DNA from: Secundilactobacillus angelensis
Lineage (GTDB): Bacteria > Bacillota > Bacilli > Lactobacillales > Lactobacillaceae
Reading direction: 5' to 3'
Assembly: GCF_012641075.1 (NCBI RefSeq)
Contig: NZ_JAAXLJ010000001.1
Span: 1-64,000, forward strand
Length of the DNA stretch: 64,000 nt
The position numbers and the translations under genes are program-made. How positions within the stretch are numbered: the first letter of the stretch is position 1; the number at the start of each line of letters is the position of its first letter. Shown one piece after another: positions 23,989-33,027 of this stretch. The notes beneath the pieces were generated by a model. It searched no databases. It was not told the DNA's origin and saw only the letters and a list, made by a program, of their open reading frames with translations.

Positions 23989-24933
23989 ATGGCAATTGAT
24001 TTGAAAGATGTTCAGGCCGTATATAAGGATGCAGGTAGTAATATAATTTTTTCGACGATGGATATGAAGCGTCAAGATCACGATGCTGATTTGGAAATGA
24101 TTCAAGATCTTGCCGAGCACCTGCCTGCATTTGAAAACTCACTGAACATTCGATATCCCGATGCTGGGTTGGCAGTGGCATTTGGATTGTCACGTAAGGC
24201 TTGGGATTATCTTTTTCCAAACGCCAAGCGACCTAAGGAATTAGAAGAGTTCGAACCGGTAGTGGGACCAAAGTATACTGCACCAGCAACGCCAGCGGAT
24301 CTCTTCTTCCACGTGCGAGCAAAGGATTCCGCGGTTCCATTTGAGTTAATGACCATGGTCATGGAACGGATTCAAGATAATGTAACGGTACTCGATGAAA
24401 CACACGGTTTCCGTTATTTTGAAGGGCGCGCGATTATTGGTTTCGTGGATGGGACGGAAAATCCAAGTGCCTTAGACACACCTGACTATGCGGTGATTGG
24501 TGATGAGGATCCTGATTTCATTAATGGTTCCTACGCTTTTGCTCAAAAATATGCGCATGACATGGAAGCATGGAACAAGCTGAAAACGGAACAGCAGGAA
24601 CAAGCCATTGGACGCAAGAAGTTTAATGACGTGGAGCTTGAAGACGAACAAAAGGCACCAAATGCCCACAACATCGCTTCTCAAGATAATGAGGGCGGTG
24701 TTGAGCATAAGATTGTGCGGATGAACGTGCCGTTTTCTAACCCTACTGAGGGGGTTAACGGGACCTACTTTATCGGCTATGCCCGTCACTGGACGGTTAC
24801 CAAACGGATGCTGACAAATATGTTTACCAAGTCGGATCGGCTTTTAGACTTTTCAACTCCCGAAACTGGTGAAGTATTCTTTATCCCATCATTCACTGTT
24901 CTTGGTAAGATTGCAGATGGTGAGGATTTTTAA
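23989..24933 (+). CDS. DyP-type heme peroxidase
   Basis: Dye-decolorizing peroxidase of 314 aa. The distal GxxDG motif is GFVDGTENP (about 151-159). The proximal heme His is in VEHKIVRMNVPF near 240, and the distal Arg is in GTYFIGYAR near 262. There is no Tat or Sec signal, so it is cytosolic. It uses H2O2; substrates of this class in lactobacilli are undefined, and deferrochelatase activity has been proposed for relatives. ATG follows AAGGGGGA. It is monocistronic with its own terminator, and a Fur/PerR-like inverted repeat sits upstream. Confidence 0.93.
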   Translation: MAIDLKDVQAVYKDAGSNIIFSTMDMKRQDHDADLEMIQDLAEHLPAFENSLNIRYPDAGLAVAFGLSRKAWDYLFPNAKRPKELEEFEPVVGPKYTAPATPADLFFHVRAKDSAVPFELMTMVMERIQDNVTVLDETHGFRYFEGRAIIGFVDGTENPSALDTPDYAVIGDEDPDFINGSYAFAQKYAHDMEAWNKLKTEQQEQAIGRKKFNDVELEDEQKAPNAHNIASQDNEGGVEHKIVRMNVPFSNPTEGVNGTYFIGYARHWTVTKRMLTNMFTKSDRLLDFSTPETGEVFFIPSFTVLGKIADGEDF

Positions 24934-24950
24934 ATTTGAGATATGGATTG

Positions 24951-24979
24951 AAGCCAATCATTGTTTGATTGGCTTTTTT
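24951..24979 (+). terminator. terminator after the DyP gene
   Basis: AAGCCAATC pairs with GATTGGCTT around a 7-nt loop, followed by T residues. Confidence 0.9.
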
Positions 24980-25108
24980 AGGTGATACAGGTGGAAGAGA
25001 AAATAAGTTTAGGAGTGGTTGACGGAATCCAAAAACGAGTGAAAATAGTTGACTATGTCTTGTATCCTGCCATAATGACAGCAAATACAAAGCCGTGAGG
25101 TGAATACG

Positions 25109-25822
25109 ATGACTAAATTGACGTTGGTGGTTCCCACCTATAATTTGGGTCAATATTTCAATGCGATGCTGAAAACAATTTCTGATCAGACTGCTGACTT
25201 CGAGCTATGGCTGGTTGATGATCATTCAACGGATGGTACAGCAGAAAGGGCCGCTGAATTCGTTAGGGGAGTACCGATGTTTCACGTGGAACAATTTGAT
25301 CGCCATCGAGGAGTTTCAGTGGCACGGAACTTTGGTATCGACCACGCTTCTGGTGATGTGGTGGCTTTTGCTGACGGTGATGATCGGTTACACCCAGATT
25401 TCGTCAAGACGCTTGTCAATGGTTTTGATCAGGATACACCGGCAGTAACTGTTGGCTATGAGTGGTGGCATACACCGATGGATCCCCGAGATCATTATGA
25501 GACGCTGTCACAACAAACCATGTTTCAGCAAGCCAGTCAACGTGGGTCCGAGATCGGTGGATACATTTGGAATAAGGCTTATTCTTTAGCTGCAATTGAG
25601 CGTCGACAATTGCGGTTTGATGAATCCTTATCGATTGCAGAAGATTACTTGTTTACAGCTAGTTTTGTGGCGAATAACCCGGGTATTTATGTGTATGATC
25701 CAGCGATCAGGTATACTAAGATCAATCGTCCAAATAGCACGCTGCGTTCGCGAAGTTTCTCAGACAGGCGAGTTGAAGAGCAAGTATTCCAGCGTATTTA
25801 TCAAATGGGAAGGCAACTATAA
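25109..25822 (+). CDS. family 2 glycosyltransferase
   Basis: A 237-aa GT-A fold glycosyltransferase. The N-terminal nucleotide-sugar motif is LTLVVPTYNLGQY, followed by LVDDHSTDGT (about 36-45), SVARNFGIDHASG and the metal-binding AFADGDD (about 86-92). There are no membrane helices. I start at ATG 25109, 8 nt after GTGAGG; a GTG at 25100 overlaps the Shine-Dalgarno. It is isolated from any polysaccharide cluster, so its acceptor is unknown. Codons 57-62 form an almost exact parS site (25278-25293). Confidence 0.88.
   Translation: MTKLTLVVPTYNLGQYFNAMLKTISDQTADFELWLVDDHSTDGTAERAAEFVRGVPMFHVEQFDRHRGVSVARNFGIDHASGDVVAFADGDDRLHPDFVKTLVNGFDQDTPAVTVGYEWWHTPMDPRDHYETLSQQTMFQQASQRGSEIGGYIWNKAYSLAAIERRQLRFDESLSIAEDYLFTASFVANNPGIYVYDPAIRYTKINRPNSTLRSRSFSDRRVEEQVFQRIYQMGRQL
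25278..25293. promoter_or_regulatory. parS-like site inside glycosyltransferase gene (1 mismatch)
   Basis: TGTTTCACGTGGAACA differs from parS at one base. It lies within coding sequence, as parS sites often do. Confidence 0.75.
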
Positions 25823-25849
25823 CTGTCGAGGTATGACTGGAGGTGTCCC

Positions 25850-26356
25850 ATGACAGAGAGTAGTATCATGCAACTAAGAGTTACACTGAAGGACGTGAAG
25901 CCCGATACTTGGCGGCGGATTTTTGTTCCGACCAGTATTCGCTATGATCAGCTTCACGCCATTATCCAGGTTTTATTTGGGTGGACAAACAGTCACTTAC
26001 ACAGCTTCACGCCGGTCAATGAACCCGCAACCGAATATGGCATCATCATGCCTGATCTTGATATGGGTGATGGCATGTTGAATGAAAATGAACACTTTGC
26101 CTATCCAGATCTTGAGAAAGGGAATGTGACATACATTTACGATTTTGGTGCTAGCTGGACACATCAAATTGAACTAGAAAAAATGGTGACAATGGCAGAA
26201 TTTATCCATGCTAAGCATCATCAATTACCAGTGGTGATAGCTGGGCGTGGCCCAGAGCGAATCGAAGCAACCGGAGATCGCGGTAGGGCGTTCAACGCCA
26301 GAAATATTAATGGACTGTTCGCTGAATTTGCTGGTAGCTGGGATGAAGCCTATTAA
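25850..26356 (+). CDS. pRiA4b ORF-3-like protein
   Basis: A 168-aa protein of the plasmid pRiA4b ORF-3 family (sometimes labelled IS1096 TnpR-like). Family motifs are LRVTLKDVKPDTWRRIFVP, HAIIQVLFGWTNSHLHSF, the YIYDFGASWTHQIELEK core, and VIAGRGPER near the C-terminus, where the usual PPEDxGG is altered. Function is unknown. There are no transposon ends around it. ATG follows TGGAGG. It lies 27 nt after the glycosyltransferase gene and may share its transcript. Confidence 0.85.
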   Translation: MTESSIMQLRVTLKDVKPDTWRRIFVPTSIRYDQLHAIIQVLFGWTNSHLHSFTPVNEPATEYGIIMPDLDMGDGMLNENEHFAYPDLEKGNVTYIYDFGASWTHQIELEKMVTMAEFIHAKHHQLPVVIAGRGPERIEATGDRGRAFNARNINGLFAEFAGSWDEAY

Positions 26357-26363
26357 GCTAATG

Positions 26364-26395
26364 CACGTCTGTAGATGGATGCAGACGTGTTTTTT
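26364..26395 (+). terminator. terminator
   Basis: CACGTCTG pairs with CAGACGTG around a 10-nt loop, followed by TTTTTT. Confidence 0.9.
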
Positions 26396-26511
26396 ATATG
26401 GGACGATTTAATTCAATCTCTTCTTAAACCTTTCTCAACTTTCTTTTTGGCTTTAATTAAGTTCTAGATTTTATACTGATTTTAGTTTCAAAGATAAGGA
26501 GTGTGAAGTAT

Positions 26512-26793
26512 ATGCTACTTGACCACGATTCTAAAATGATTAACATTGTTGCGGCACAGATTACGAAGGTCTTCTATCCCTTTGTAATCGCGAAAACCGA
26601 AAACGGCGACTATCTCCATATCAATCTCTCTGATAACGAACGCGACGATCCTTTATTTTGGGACGAATTGCGAAGTATATTGAATGCAAGAATATGGGTA
26701 CCAGTTGGGCGACGGTACCATCAGTTACTGGATAACGGATGGCTGGTTGCAGAGCCACAAACGGATGATGATTGGTTGGTGTCAGAGCCATAA
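26512..26793 (+). CDS. hypothetical 93-aa protein
   Basis: Not recognised. A short cytosolic protein with hydrophobic and acidic residues mixed; it starts MLLDHDSKMINIVAAQITKV and ends with a repeated acidic/aromatic tail (GWLVAEP, DDWLVSEP). ATG 26512 has AAGGAG 10 nt upstream; a GTG at 26503 is too close to it. It stands alone between two terminators. A possible promoter (TTGGCT 26447, TATACT 26472, 19-bp spacer) precedes it. Confidence 0.6.
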   Translation: MLLDHDSKMINIVAAQITKVFYPFVIAKTENGDYLHINLSDNERDDPLFWDELRSILNARIWVPVGRRYHQLLDNGWLVAEPQTDDDWLVSEP

Positions 26794-26813
26794 TTGAACT
26801 TGAAATAAGGACG

Positions 26814-26852
26814 ACGTATCATTGGATGAATACTCTAATGGTACGTTTTTTT
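26814..26852 (+). terminator. terminator after the 93-aa gene
   Basis: ACGTATCATT pairs with AATGGTACGT (one wobble) and is followed by TTTTTTT. Confidence 0.85.
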
Positions 26853-26909
26853 GTTGAGTCGAAATCCGACAATCTAGGGCATTAAGTGCTAAGCTAGATA
26901 CACTTACTA

Positions 26910-26918
26910 TGCTATAAT
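26910..26918 (+). promoter_or_regulatory. extended -10 promoter of GNAT gene
   Basis: TGCTATAAT is a consensus extended -10, located 64 nt before the GNAT start. Confidence 0.6.
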
Positions 26919-26981
26919 GCCATTAAAATTCAAGTTCGAAAGTTATGGCCATTAGATTGAGAGTGGAATGGAGGGACCATT

Positions 26982-27428
26982 GTGAAACTAAGTGTCAAGA
27001 AGACCTCAGAATTATCAGTACCGGAACTGCTTGAGATCATGAAAGCCCGTGTTAAGGTCTTCGTGGTTGAACAGGAATGTTATTATCAAGAAATTGATGA
27101 TCAAGATGATAACGCCATTCACATGATTCTGCGTGTGGATGGGAAGTTGGCAGCTTACACCCGTATCTATCGAAATCCTAATCGTAATTATATCAATTTT
27201 GGTAGGGTACTAGTGGTCAAAGAATTTCGCAAGCAGCATCTTGGTCGTGAAATTGTCAGCGCCACAATTGAAGAAATCAAGGAAGATTTCCCGGGAAATA
27301 ATATCAAAATTGCTGGTCAGAGCTATCTGCAAAAGTTTTATGAATCCTTTGGGTTTAAACCAACTTCAGACGTCTATTTAGAAGATGGAATTCCACACAT
27401 TGATATGGAATTACAAGTAATGGAATAG
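26982..27428 (+). CDS. GNAT-family N-acetyltransferase (ElaA-like)
   Basis: A 148-aa acetyltransferase. The N-terminal half VFVVEQECYYQEIDDQDDNAIHMIL is typical of the ElaA subfamily. The acetyl-CoA site spans FGRVLVVKEFRKQHLGREIVS (Q/R-x-x-G-x-G/A type, near 70-90). QSYLQKFYESFGF near the C-terminus is the usual GNAT end. The substrate is unknown. GTG start after GGAGGG. It lies 10 nt ahead of a DUF1801 gene, so the two form an operon. Confidence 0.9.
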   Translation: MKLSVKKTSELSVPELLEIMKARVKVFVVEQECYYQEIDDQDDNAIHMILRVDGKLAAYTRIYRNPNRNYINFGRVLVVKEFRKQHLGREIVSATIEEIKEDFPGNNIKIAGQSYLQKFYESFGFKPTSDVYLEDGIPHIDMELQVME

Positions 27429-27438
27429 GGGATACGTA

Positions 27439-27780
27439 ATGAGTGTGATTGTCGATTATATTCAGAAACAGCCACAAGAAATACAACCACAATTAATGAA
27501 CTTGTACGATCTATTGAAACAGGTTCTGCCAGATGCTGAGGAGAGAATTTCTTACGGGATGCCCACTTTTTTCCAGCCTAAACCGGTAATTTATTTTGGA
27601 GCCAGTAAGCACCACATTGGCATTTATCCCACCAATGAAGGAATTTCCTACTTTGCTGCCGAGCTGACGAACTATGTTACCACAAAGGGAAGTTGGCATT
27701 TGAGCTATGATGAGCCGCTACCTGAGCAGTTAATCGTTAGAATGGCAAAACATCGTCTTGAAGTCGTTCAGCAAAGCTGA
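27439..27780 (+). CDS. DUF1801 (YdhG/YjhG-like) protein
   Basis: A 113-aa single-domain protein of the YdhG/DUF1801 family, with the conserved ISYGMPTFF motif near 38-46 and HHIGIYPT near 59-66. A frataxin-like iron-chaperone role was proposed for one relative, but function is generally unknown. ATG follows GGGGAT. It is co-transcribed with the GNAT gene upstream, and a shared terminator separates it from the convergent LacI gene. Confidence 0.85.
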   Translation: MSVIVDYIQKQPQEIQPQLMNLYDLLKQVLPDAEERISYGMPTFFQPKPVIYFGASKHHIGIYPTNEGISYFAAELTNYVTTKGSWHLSYDEPLPEQLIVRMAKHRLEVVQQS

Positions 27781-27840
27781 GTGATATTTGCCGATATAAG
27801 TGCTGAAACTTCCATTTCTACATTGAATTTACGAGACACA

Positions 27841-27876
27841 AAAACACCGTCATTTATTAAAAATAGCGGTGTTTTT
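27841..27876. terminator. bidirectional terminator
   Basis: AAAACACCG pairs with CGGTGTTTT, with an inner TATT/AATA pairing and A/T runs on both flanks. It lies between the convergent DUF1801 and LacI genes. Confidence 0.85.
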
Positions 27877-27891
27877 ACAATCTTGTCGTAA

Positions 27892-28893
27892 TTAGTTGCG
27901 CAGGCGACGTGTAGATTCGCGTTCAACTGTCTTAAATGGAAGGTATTCCCTCTGAATTGGTTTACCATCTGTCAGATACTTGATACCAGCTAATCCCATT
28001 TCATAAAAGGATTGGCTAATACTGGTAATTCGCGGTCGAACCATATCTACCAGTTCTGTTCCGTCGAAACTGACAAGACTAATATCATCTGGAACTTTGA
28101 GGCCGGATTCCGTAATGGCGTTGAGCATGCTAATTGCTGTGAGGTCGCTGGCGCAAATTACACAGGTAATTTCTCGATTCTTAGCAAAAAGTTTCCAAGC
28201 GCTGTCACCATCGGCATAGGTACAGGTTCCGTATTGAATCCAGGTTTGGCTTACTTTTAAATGATGATCGGCCATGCACTGCAAATAGCCTGCAATCCGC
28301 TGGCTAATCGCACCATTTGAAGGGACTCCCGCTATTCCGATTTTTGTGTGGCCTTTATCAATCATGAGTTGAGTCGCTGAGTAGCCCATTTGATAGTTGT
28401 CAGAAGTGACGAAGGGGATGACACCGTCCTTAACAGAGGTGGACAGACAAATGCTGGGGATACTGGTGCTATCAAGAATTGACAGGACTTCATCATCAAG
28501 TTCCAATGAGACCAGAATAATACCCATTACCGCACGTTCAATCACGGTTCTAATGGCTTTAAGCTGTGACTGTTCATTGCGAGTTCCTGCATGAAGGATA
28601 AATACGTTAAGGTCATCTTCATCAGCTGTTGATTCAATGGCATCAATGATATGCTCGCTAAAGTTGGATTTAGTGTTAGATACGATAACTGCAACAATGC
28701 GGCTTTTCTGATTGACTAAGTCAGCGGCGGAGGTATTGCGGACATAGCCCATTTTATTAGCAGTTTCAGTGACCCGTTTAACGGTCTGACTGCTGTGCTG
28801 ACCTTTCTTATGAAGGATTCGTGAGACTGTCGCAACAGAGAGTTGGGTCGTTTTAGCAATGTCTTTAATTGTGACTCTGTCATCTAATGTCAT
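27892..28893 (-). CDS. LacI-family transcriptional regulator
   Basis: A 333-aa repressor. N-terminal LacI helix-turn-helix VTIKDIAKTTQLSVATVSRILHKKG is at about 7-31, then a hinge helix and a periplasmic-binding-protein-like effector domain (VAVIVSNTKSNFSEHII, ISLVSFDGTELVDMVRP). ATG is preceded by GAGGA. No sugar transport or catabolic gene adjoins it; the neighbours are housekeeping or unknown, so its target lies elsewhere or is only itself. Confidence 0.92.
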   Translation of the reverse strand: MTLDDRVTIKDIAKTTQLSVATVSRILHKKGQHSSQTVKRVTETANKMGYVRNTSAADLVNQKSRIVAVIVSNTKSNFSEHIIDAIESTADEDDLNVFILHAGTRNEQSQLKAIRTVIERAVMGIILVSLELDDEVLSILDSTSIPSICLSTSVKDGVIPFVTSDNYQMGYSATQLMIDKGHTKIGIAGVPSNGAISQRIAGYLQCMADHHLKVSQTWIQYGTCTYADGDSAWKLFAKNREITCVICASDLTAISMLNAITESGLKVPDDISLVSFDGTELVDMVRPRITSISQSFYEMGLAGIKYLTDGKPIQREYLPFKTVERESTRRLRN

Positions 28894-29031
28894 GTCGTCA
28901 GTCCTCGAAAAAAGTCTCTAGTTTTATTATCGACCTTAAAACGCGGAAATAGTAGGGATTTAACGTAATTAACATATTCTAATTTGGAGAAAGCCCCTTG
29001 ATATGAAGAAAACAGAGTTGTTGTTATAAAA

Positions 29032-29047
29032 TGTTTCATGTGGAACA
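29032..29047. promoter_or_regulatory. parS-like site (2 mismatches)
   Basis: TGTTTCATGTGGAACA differs from parS at two positions. It is intergenic, between lacI and the next gene. It shares the outer ATTTT flanks of the 12267 site. Confidence 0.55.
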
Positions 29048-29146
29048 TTTTTGATTATGAGATAGCAATTTTAAGTTAAAACCTTTATACTTTGGGGTGA
29101 TTTCGTTGCCTGATTGAATGAAAATTAGATAAATGGGGTATCAATA

Positions 29147-29608
29147 ATGAGTTATAAAGTTGATTTTAAAAATGTCGAGCAAGTTGGTTTAGAAACGTCA
29201 CCAGTCGCACCAGCGTTAGCAGGTTTACGAGCCAATGAAGCGCGCTATTTTTGGAACAAGTATAAACATGAATACGTGACTGAACCAGCACGAGATCATC
29301 CAGAACTAGTGGCATATGTGAATGACGTCCTAGCAGAACGAGATTTAAAGATCCAATCTAAGCCACTGGAAGTCGCGCAGTTTGAAGTTGAGGGAACTAA
29401 GTGGACCTATGTTTTCTACGAAAGTGGGTTAGCTATTAACGTGATGTATGCTTTAGATCCAGACGGTAAGCGTGCGGTTGGGTTTAAACTTTCGGATGGT
29501 ATGGAAGTACCGGAAGAACTAGCTGATAAATTTAAATTTGCACGTCAGCGGTCCAAGCTAGCAGGGACTATTCGTGGGAGTTATTTTAAAATTAAACAAG
29601 AGCATTAA
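29147..29608 (+). CDS. conserved hypothetical protein, 153 aa
   Basis: Not recognised as a named family. Soluble mixed alpha/beta protein with NEARYFWNKYKHEYVTEPARDH in the N-terminal half, a beta-rich centre (KWTYVFYESGLAINVMYAL) and a basic C-terminus. No signal or membrane segment. ATG with a weak upstream AATGGGGT. It is monocistronic between a parS-like site and a strong terminator. Confidence 0.7.
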   Translation: MSYKVDFKNVEQVGLETSPVAPALAGLRANEARYFWNKYKHEYVTEPARDHPELVAYVNDVLAERDLKIQSKPLEVAQFEVEGTKWTYVFYESGLAINVMYALDPDGKRAVGFKLSDGMEVPEELADKFKFARQRSKLAGTIRGSYFKIKQEH

Positions 29609-29610
29609 TA

Positions 29611-29648
29611 AAACGTCAACTCAGGTTCAACCTGAATTGACGTTTTTT
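29611..29648. terminator. bidirectional terminator
   Basis: AACGTCAACTCAGGTT pairs with AACCTGAATTGACGTT (one mismatch), followed by TTTT. It serves the 153-aa gene and possibly the convergent surface-protein gene. Confidence 0.9.
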
Positions 29649-29652
29649 GGTA

Positions 29653-32600
29653 TTACTTTATTGCTTGAACATCATGTTTGTCTGCGGTGATAAAGGTCCC
29701 GTTTGCTAGTTGCAAACGCACTTTATTTCCTCGAATTGAGATAGTTTTAATTTTCAAAACTTTCTTTGCTCGATAGTGTTTAGACTTGTGTGTGGCGTTG
29801 AAGTCACGGTACGCATTAATCCCATGGGAATTAATGACTTTAACTTGATGGGGCTTAGTTGTGTACTCAGCAGCTGTAACATAGTGTTTGTTGCCGGTGA
29901 TATAACCAACCTGGTTAAACGTAGCGGACTTTTTATTTATATCTTTTACTTTATAACGGTAACCTTGCTTGGTATTAACCCGCTTTAGGAAACTAAATTG
30001 CGCCCATTTTTGCTGTTTCACAGTTTTAAACCAATTTAGTCGATTCCTTTTGGCAAAGGTAGTATTTTTGTAGAAACCAATTTTCTTCATGGCATACCAC
30101 TTGTGTCCCTTAACCTCGGTTTTGAGGCTGCTGTGACCATGATCTGGTTTATCAGTTCCTGGAGCAGTGTTATTGGAGTTTCCAGATTGGTCAGGTTTGT
30201 TCACGTCAGAGTGATTGCCATCTTCAGAGTTAGTCGACTGGTGATTGTCATGGTTGCTGTTGCTGTTACTGTTAGTGTCACCCTGGCCCGTTCCCGGCTG
30301 AGTACCATCGGAGTTACCTGGTTGGTTAGGCTTGTTTCCATCTGAGTGATTGCCGTTATCAGATCCAGTATTATTGCTTGCATCGGCATCATCTTGGCCA
30401 GCGGTTTTATTAATTAAATCAACCAGAATTTCTTTACCCTTATCGCTCCCGACCATTGCTTCGGCGATTTTCACTGGGGTAGTGGACTTGCTAGCTTTGT
30501 TAAATTTAATGTGCGCTAGTGGGCCATTTTTAGGCTGATTTTCAAACCCTAAAGTGAGTGTGAGAACCCCATTCTCAACGGTTTGGCGGAGAATCGAAGT
30601 TCCTTTTTGTGTCACAATCTTGTCGACAGTTCGACCTGCTAAATTGATTCGTAAGTCTGCTGATCGTAGTTGATTTTCTGCTTTAGTTTTCAACAAAATT
30701 TGTGCTTGATTAGGTGTTGATTTCAAGGTAACTGTTTCAACATTTCGGTGTTTTTTAGCAAGCTCAGTTTGTGCCAGAAATGCTGAAGAATCGAAAACTT
30801 TACCAGTCATTGATTTTGGCTGTTGAACTTGAAGCGCATGTAAGATCAATGAGCTAATATCGGCATTGCTACCACCATGGAGACGTCGGCCACTATCAAT
30901 GGTTTCACCACCAAGACCAATAAAAATGTTGGTATTCGGAGCCTCTGTATTTTGACCATGATCAGTTTTCCAACCACCATGATCGGCATTAGCAATCACT
31001 AAGGTATCGTGTGAGTGTCCGGTAGCTTCCAGCTTGTCCATGACTTTTTTGAACAGGTCATCGTACTTGGCGTAATTTGCCCAGTAAGCATCATTGAACC
31101 AGCCGTTACCATGTCCCTGGTGATCCATTTGATCACTCTGCATGTAAGTGAGGGCAGTGTTATTGAAGTCATTTGTTCCAATGTAGTTAGCGACATCGTC
31201 AAATGACTTCCAAGCGACTGAACCATTTTTATCCACTGTGGCGTCTGGTTCTGTGATCCCGTTTAAAATGTTACCCCATTCAGAAAATGCTGCAGCACTC
31301 TGGTTGGGATTTGCCGCTTGTAATACCTTGAAAACGGATGGAAATTGAGGTGTTGCTTTCCCAAAGTCATTGAAATAATACTGCCCTGAAGAGGCGTTGG
31401 TGTATTGATAATCCGTTGGTAAGTCCTTCCAAGGGAGGCCATGAAGCATGGAGATGTAGTTTTGGGCCGAAATCGTTGGTACTACCGCCTCGGCTGTTGT
31501 GCTCATTGCAAAACGCTTATTGAATAGATCCATCGTGTAAGTATTTTGCCGCTTCTTGAGGATAGCAGGGTTAGTCGTCCATTGGGGATCGGTGTTGTTA
31601 TCCTTAGCATAGTACATCCCATTTGGATCCCAAGGGTTGCCACCGCCATCAGTAGTCAAAACAATCACGTGCTTATAGGGCCGGATAACCGCATCTTTCG
31701 CAACTTCTGCTCTTTTGTCGGCGGGGGCTAAGGCGATATCTCCAGCCCCAATGATCCCGTCACCGTTGTAGTCATTGGTTTCCTGGCTGTGGATGTTGAC
31801 GGATTGGGTGTTACTAGACATTTGGACGTTAGAAACTGGTTTGCCATTCATAGAGGCTTTGATGTTTTGAATTTTAAATTGAGCAGTGGTTGATTGGCCT
31901 GGGGCTAAAGATTTAGCTTTGAACTTGATATTAGCTAATCGGGTTTGACCGTAATTTTTAAAGTCTGCTGTTGATAGATCCCGGTTAGTTTCAAAGTGTA
32001 ACAGACCATCTTTAACTTTCTTCACAGTGGACCTTTGACCGTTCAAAATATCAACATAGTCAAATTTATCTGCGTCGTAAGCAACATCGTAACTGACCGT
32101 ATCAATATCGCCGGTGCTATTCTGTTTCGTATGCACGTTTAAGTCGTAGGCATGACCAGCAACCACTTCGGCGGGACCGACAAGACGTGATTCAAAGGAC
32201 TGTTCTACATTTTCAGATGTTTTGGTGACAAGAGATTGAGCGGTGTTGTTTAAATTAGCGACTTCACTATCACTCAAAGCGTGGTCATAAAGGCGTGCAG
32301 TCCGGACTCGACCGTTCATAAATGATTCCACGCCACCGTCGGATTTACTGTCACCGCCGATAACCAAATTATGGGCTTTATCTCCTTGGGCCCATTTAAT
32401 ATCGCCATTCGTGATTGGCTTTTGATCGATCAGTTTTCCGTTCACGTAAAGTTTAACGGCGTGGCCTTTTTTATCGAATACCCCAACGGCGTGGATCCAC
32501 TTACCCGTTTTCAGAGGAGTGCTAGGTTGACGATAAGTACCGTCTACATGGGCGAAGAAGGTTAATTTACCATTATCGACCCCAATGCCGACACCGCCAC

Positions 32601-33012
32601 CTTGTTGGTTGGAGAAAATATCTCGCTCACCTGAAAGGGGTGCATTCTGGTTATATTTGAAGAAGGCTTCCATTGTGAGTCCATTTTCTAAATCTTTATA
32701 TTGATCAGCTGACACTGGTGTTTTAAAAGCTGTGGAACCAGTCATTATCGCCACATTTCCTTTAATATCTGGACTGTTGGCAATGATAGGGCGGCCAACC
32801 ATATCAAAGGATTTAAATTGGCCTTGTGTATCCAGTACGCCGAGACCTTCAAAGCTAAAATCAGCATAGCTTTTTGGTAAGTCAGTTGGCTGCACAGCTC
32901 GGCTAGCTGTTGTTACCGGATCAGTTGCAGCGGCTGCTGTAACTGAAGGAACGGCAACTGACATTAATGTTGCTGAACATAATAGGACACTCGCAATAAC
33001 TCGGGGTTTCAA
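29653..33012 (-). CDS. secreted LamG / cohesin-like / phosphodiesterase surface protein
   Basis: A very large exported protein. Residue numbers count from the ATG at 33027. Signal peptide about 6-35; LamG-like lectin fold 55-265; cohesin-like beta domain 283-415; a dockerin-type calcium loop DYNGDGIIGAGD at 419-430; an alkaline-phosphatase-superfamily domain 450-755 with metal ligands D460 (TTDGGG), H636/H639 (DQMDHQGHG) and D682/H683 (ADHGG) and likely nucleophile in VPTISAQNY; a second beta domain about 765-870; an Asn/Asp/Ser/Gly linker with two copies of a DGNHSDxNKPxQ unit (876-968); and a basic, aromatic DUF5776/SLAP-like wall-binding C-terminus (970-1124). GGAG lies 9 nt before TTG 33012, which gives a classic MKPRVIAS signal start, so I prefer it to ATG 33027. 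Substrate unknown. Confidence 0.8.
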   Translation of the reverse strand: MKPRVIASVLLCSATLMSVAVPSVTAAAATDPVTTASRAVQPTDLPKSYADFSFEGLGVLDTQGQFKSFDMVGRPIIANSPDIKGNVAIMTGSTAFKTPVSADQYKDLENGLTMEAFFKYNQNAPLSGERDIFSNQQGGGVGIGVDNGKLTFFAHVDGTYRQPSTPLKTGKWIHAVGVFDKKGHAVKLYVNGKLIDQKPITNGDIKWAQGDKAHNLVIGGDSKSDGGVESFMNGRVRTARLYDHALSDSEVANLNNTAQSLVTKTSENVEQSFESRLVGPAEVVAGHAYDLNVHTKQNSTGDIDTVSYDVAYDADKFDYVDILNGQRSTVKKVKDGLLHFETNRDLSTADFKNYGQTRLANIKFKAKSLAPGQSTTAQFKIQNIKASMNGKPVSNVQMSSNTQSVNIHSQETNDYNGDGIIGAGDIALAPADKRAEVAKDAVIRPYKHVIVLTTDGGGNPWDPNGMYYAKDNNTDPQWTTNPAILKKRQNTYTMDLFNKRFAMSTTAEAVVPTISAQNYISMLHGLPWKDLPTDYQYTNASSGQYYFNDFGKATPQFPSVFKVLQAANPNQSAAAFSEWGNILNGITEPDATVDKNGSVAWKSFDDVANYIGTNDFNNTALTYMQSDQMDHQGHGNGWFNDAYWANYAKYDDLFKKVMDKLEATGHSHDTLVIANADHGGWKTDHGQNTEAPNTNIFIGLGGETIDSGRRLHGGSNADISSLILHALQVQQPKSMTGKVFDSSAFLAQTELAKKHRNVETVTLKSTPNQAQILLKTKAENQLRSADLRINLAGRTVDKIVTQKGTSILRQTVENGVLTLTLGFENQPKNGPLAHIKFNKASKSTTPVKIAEAMVGSDKGKEILVDLINKTAGQDDADASNNTGSDNGNHSDGNKPNQPGNSDGTQPGTGQGDTNSNSNSNHDNHQSTNSEDGNHSDVNKPDQSGNSNNTAPGTDKPDHGHSSLKTEVKGHKWYAMKKIGFYKNTTFAKRNRLNWFKTVKQQKWAQFSFLKRVNTKQGYRYKVKDINKKSATFNQVGYITGNKHYVTAAEYTTKPHQVKVINSHGINAYRDFNATHKSKHYRAKKVLKIKTISIRGNKVRLQLANGTFITADKHDVQAIK

Positions 33013-33027
33013 ATCAATCAACTCCAT

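Noticed and set aside
25850-26356. Transposon remnant because of IS1096 TnpR-like annotation of the family
   Set aside because: No inverted repeats, transposase or target duplication nearby; the family label is historical.
30103-30392. Opposite-strand frames in the surface-protein linker
   Set aside because: They arise from the repetitive Asn/Asp/Ser codons; no ribosome sites and no sensible proteins.
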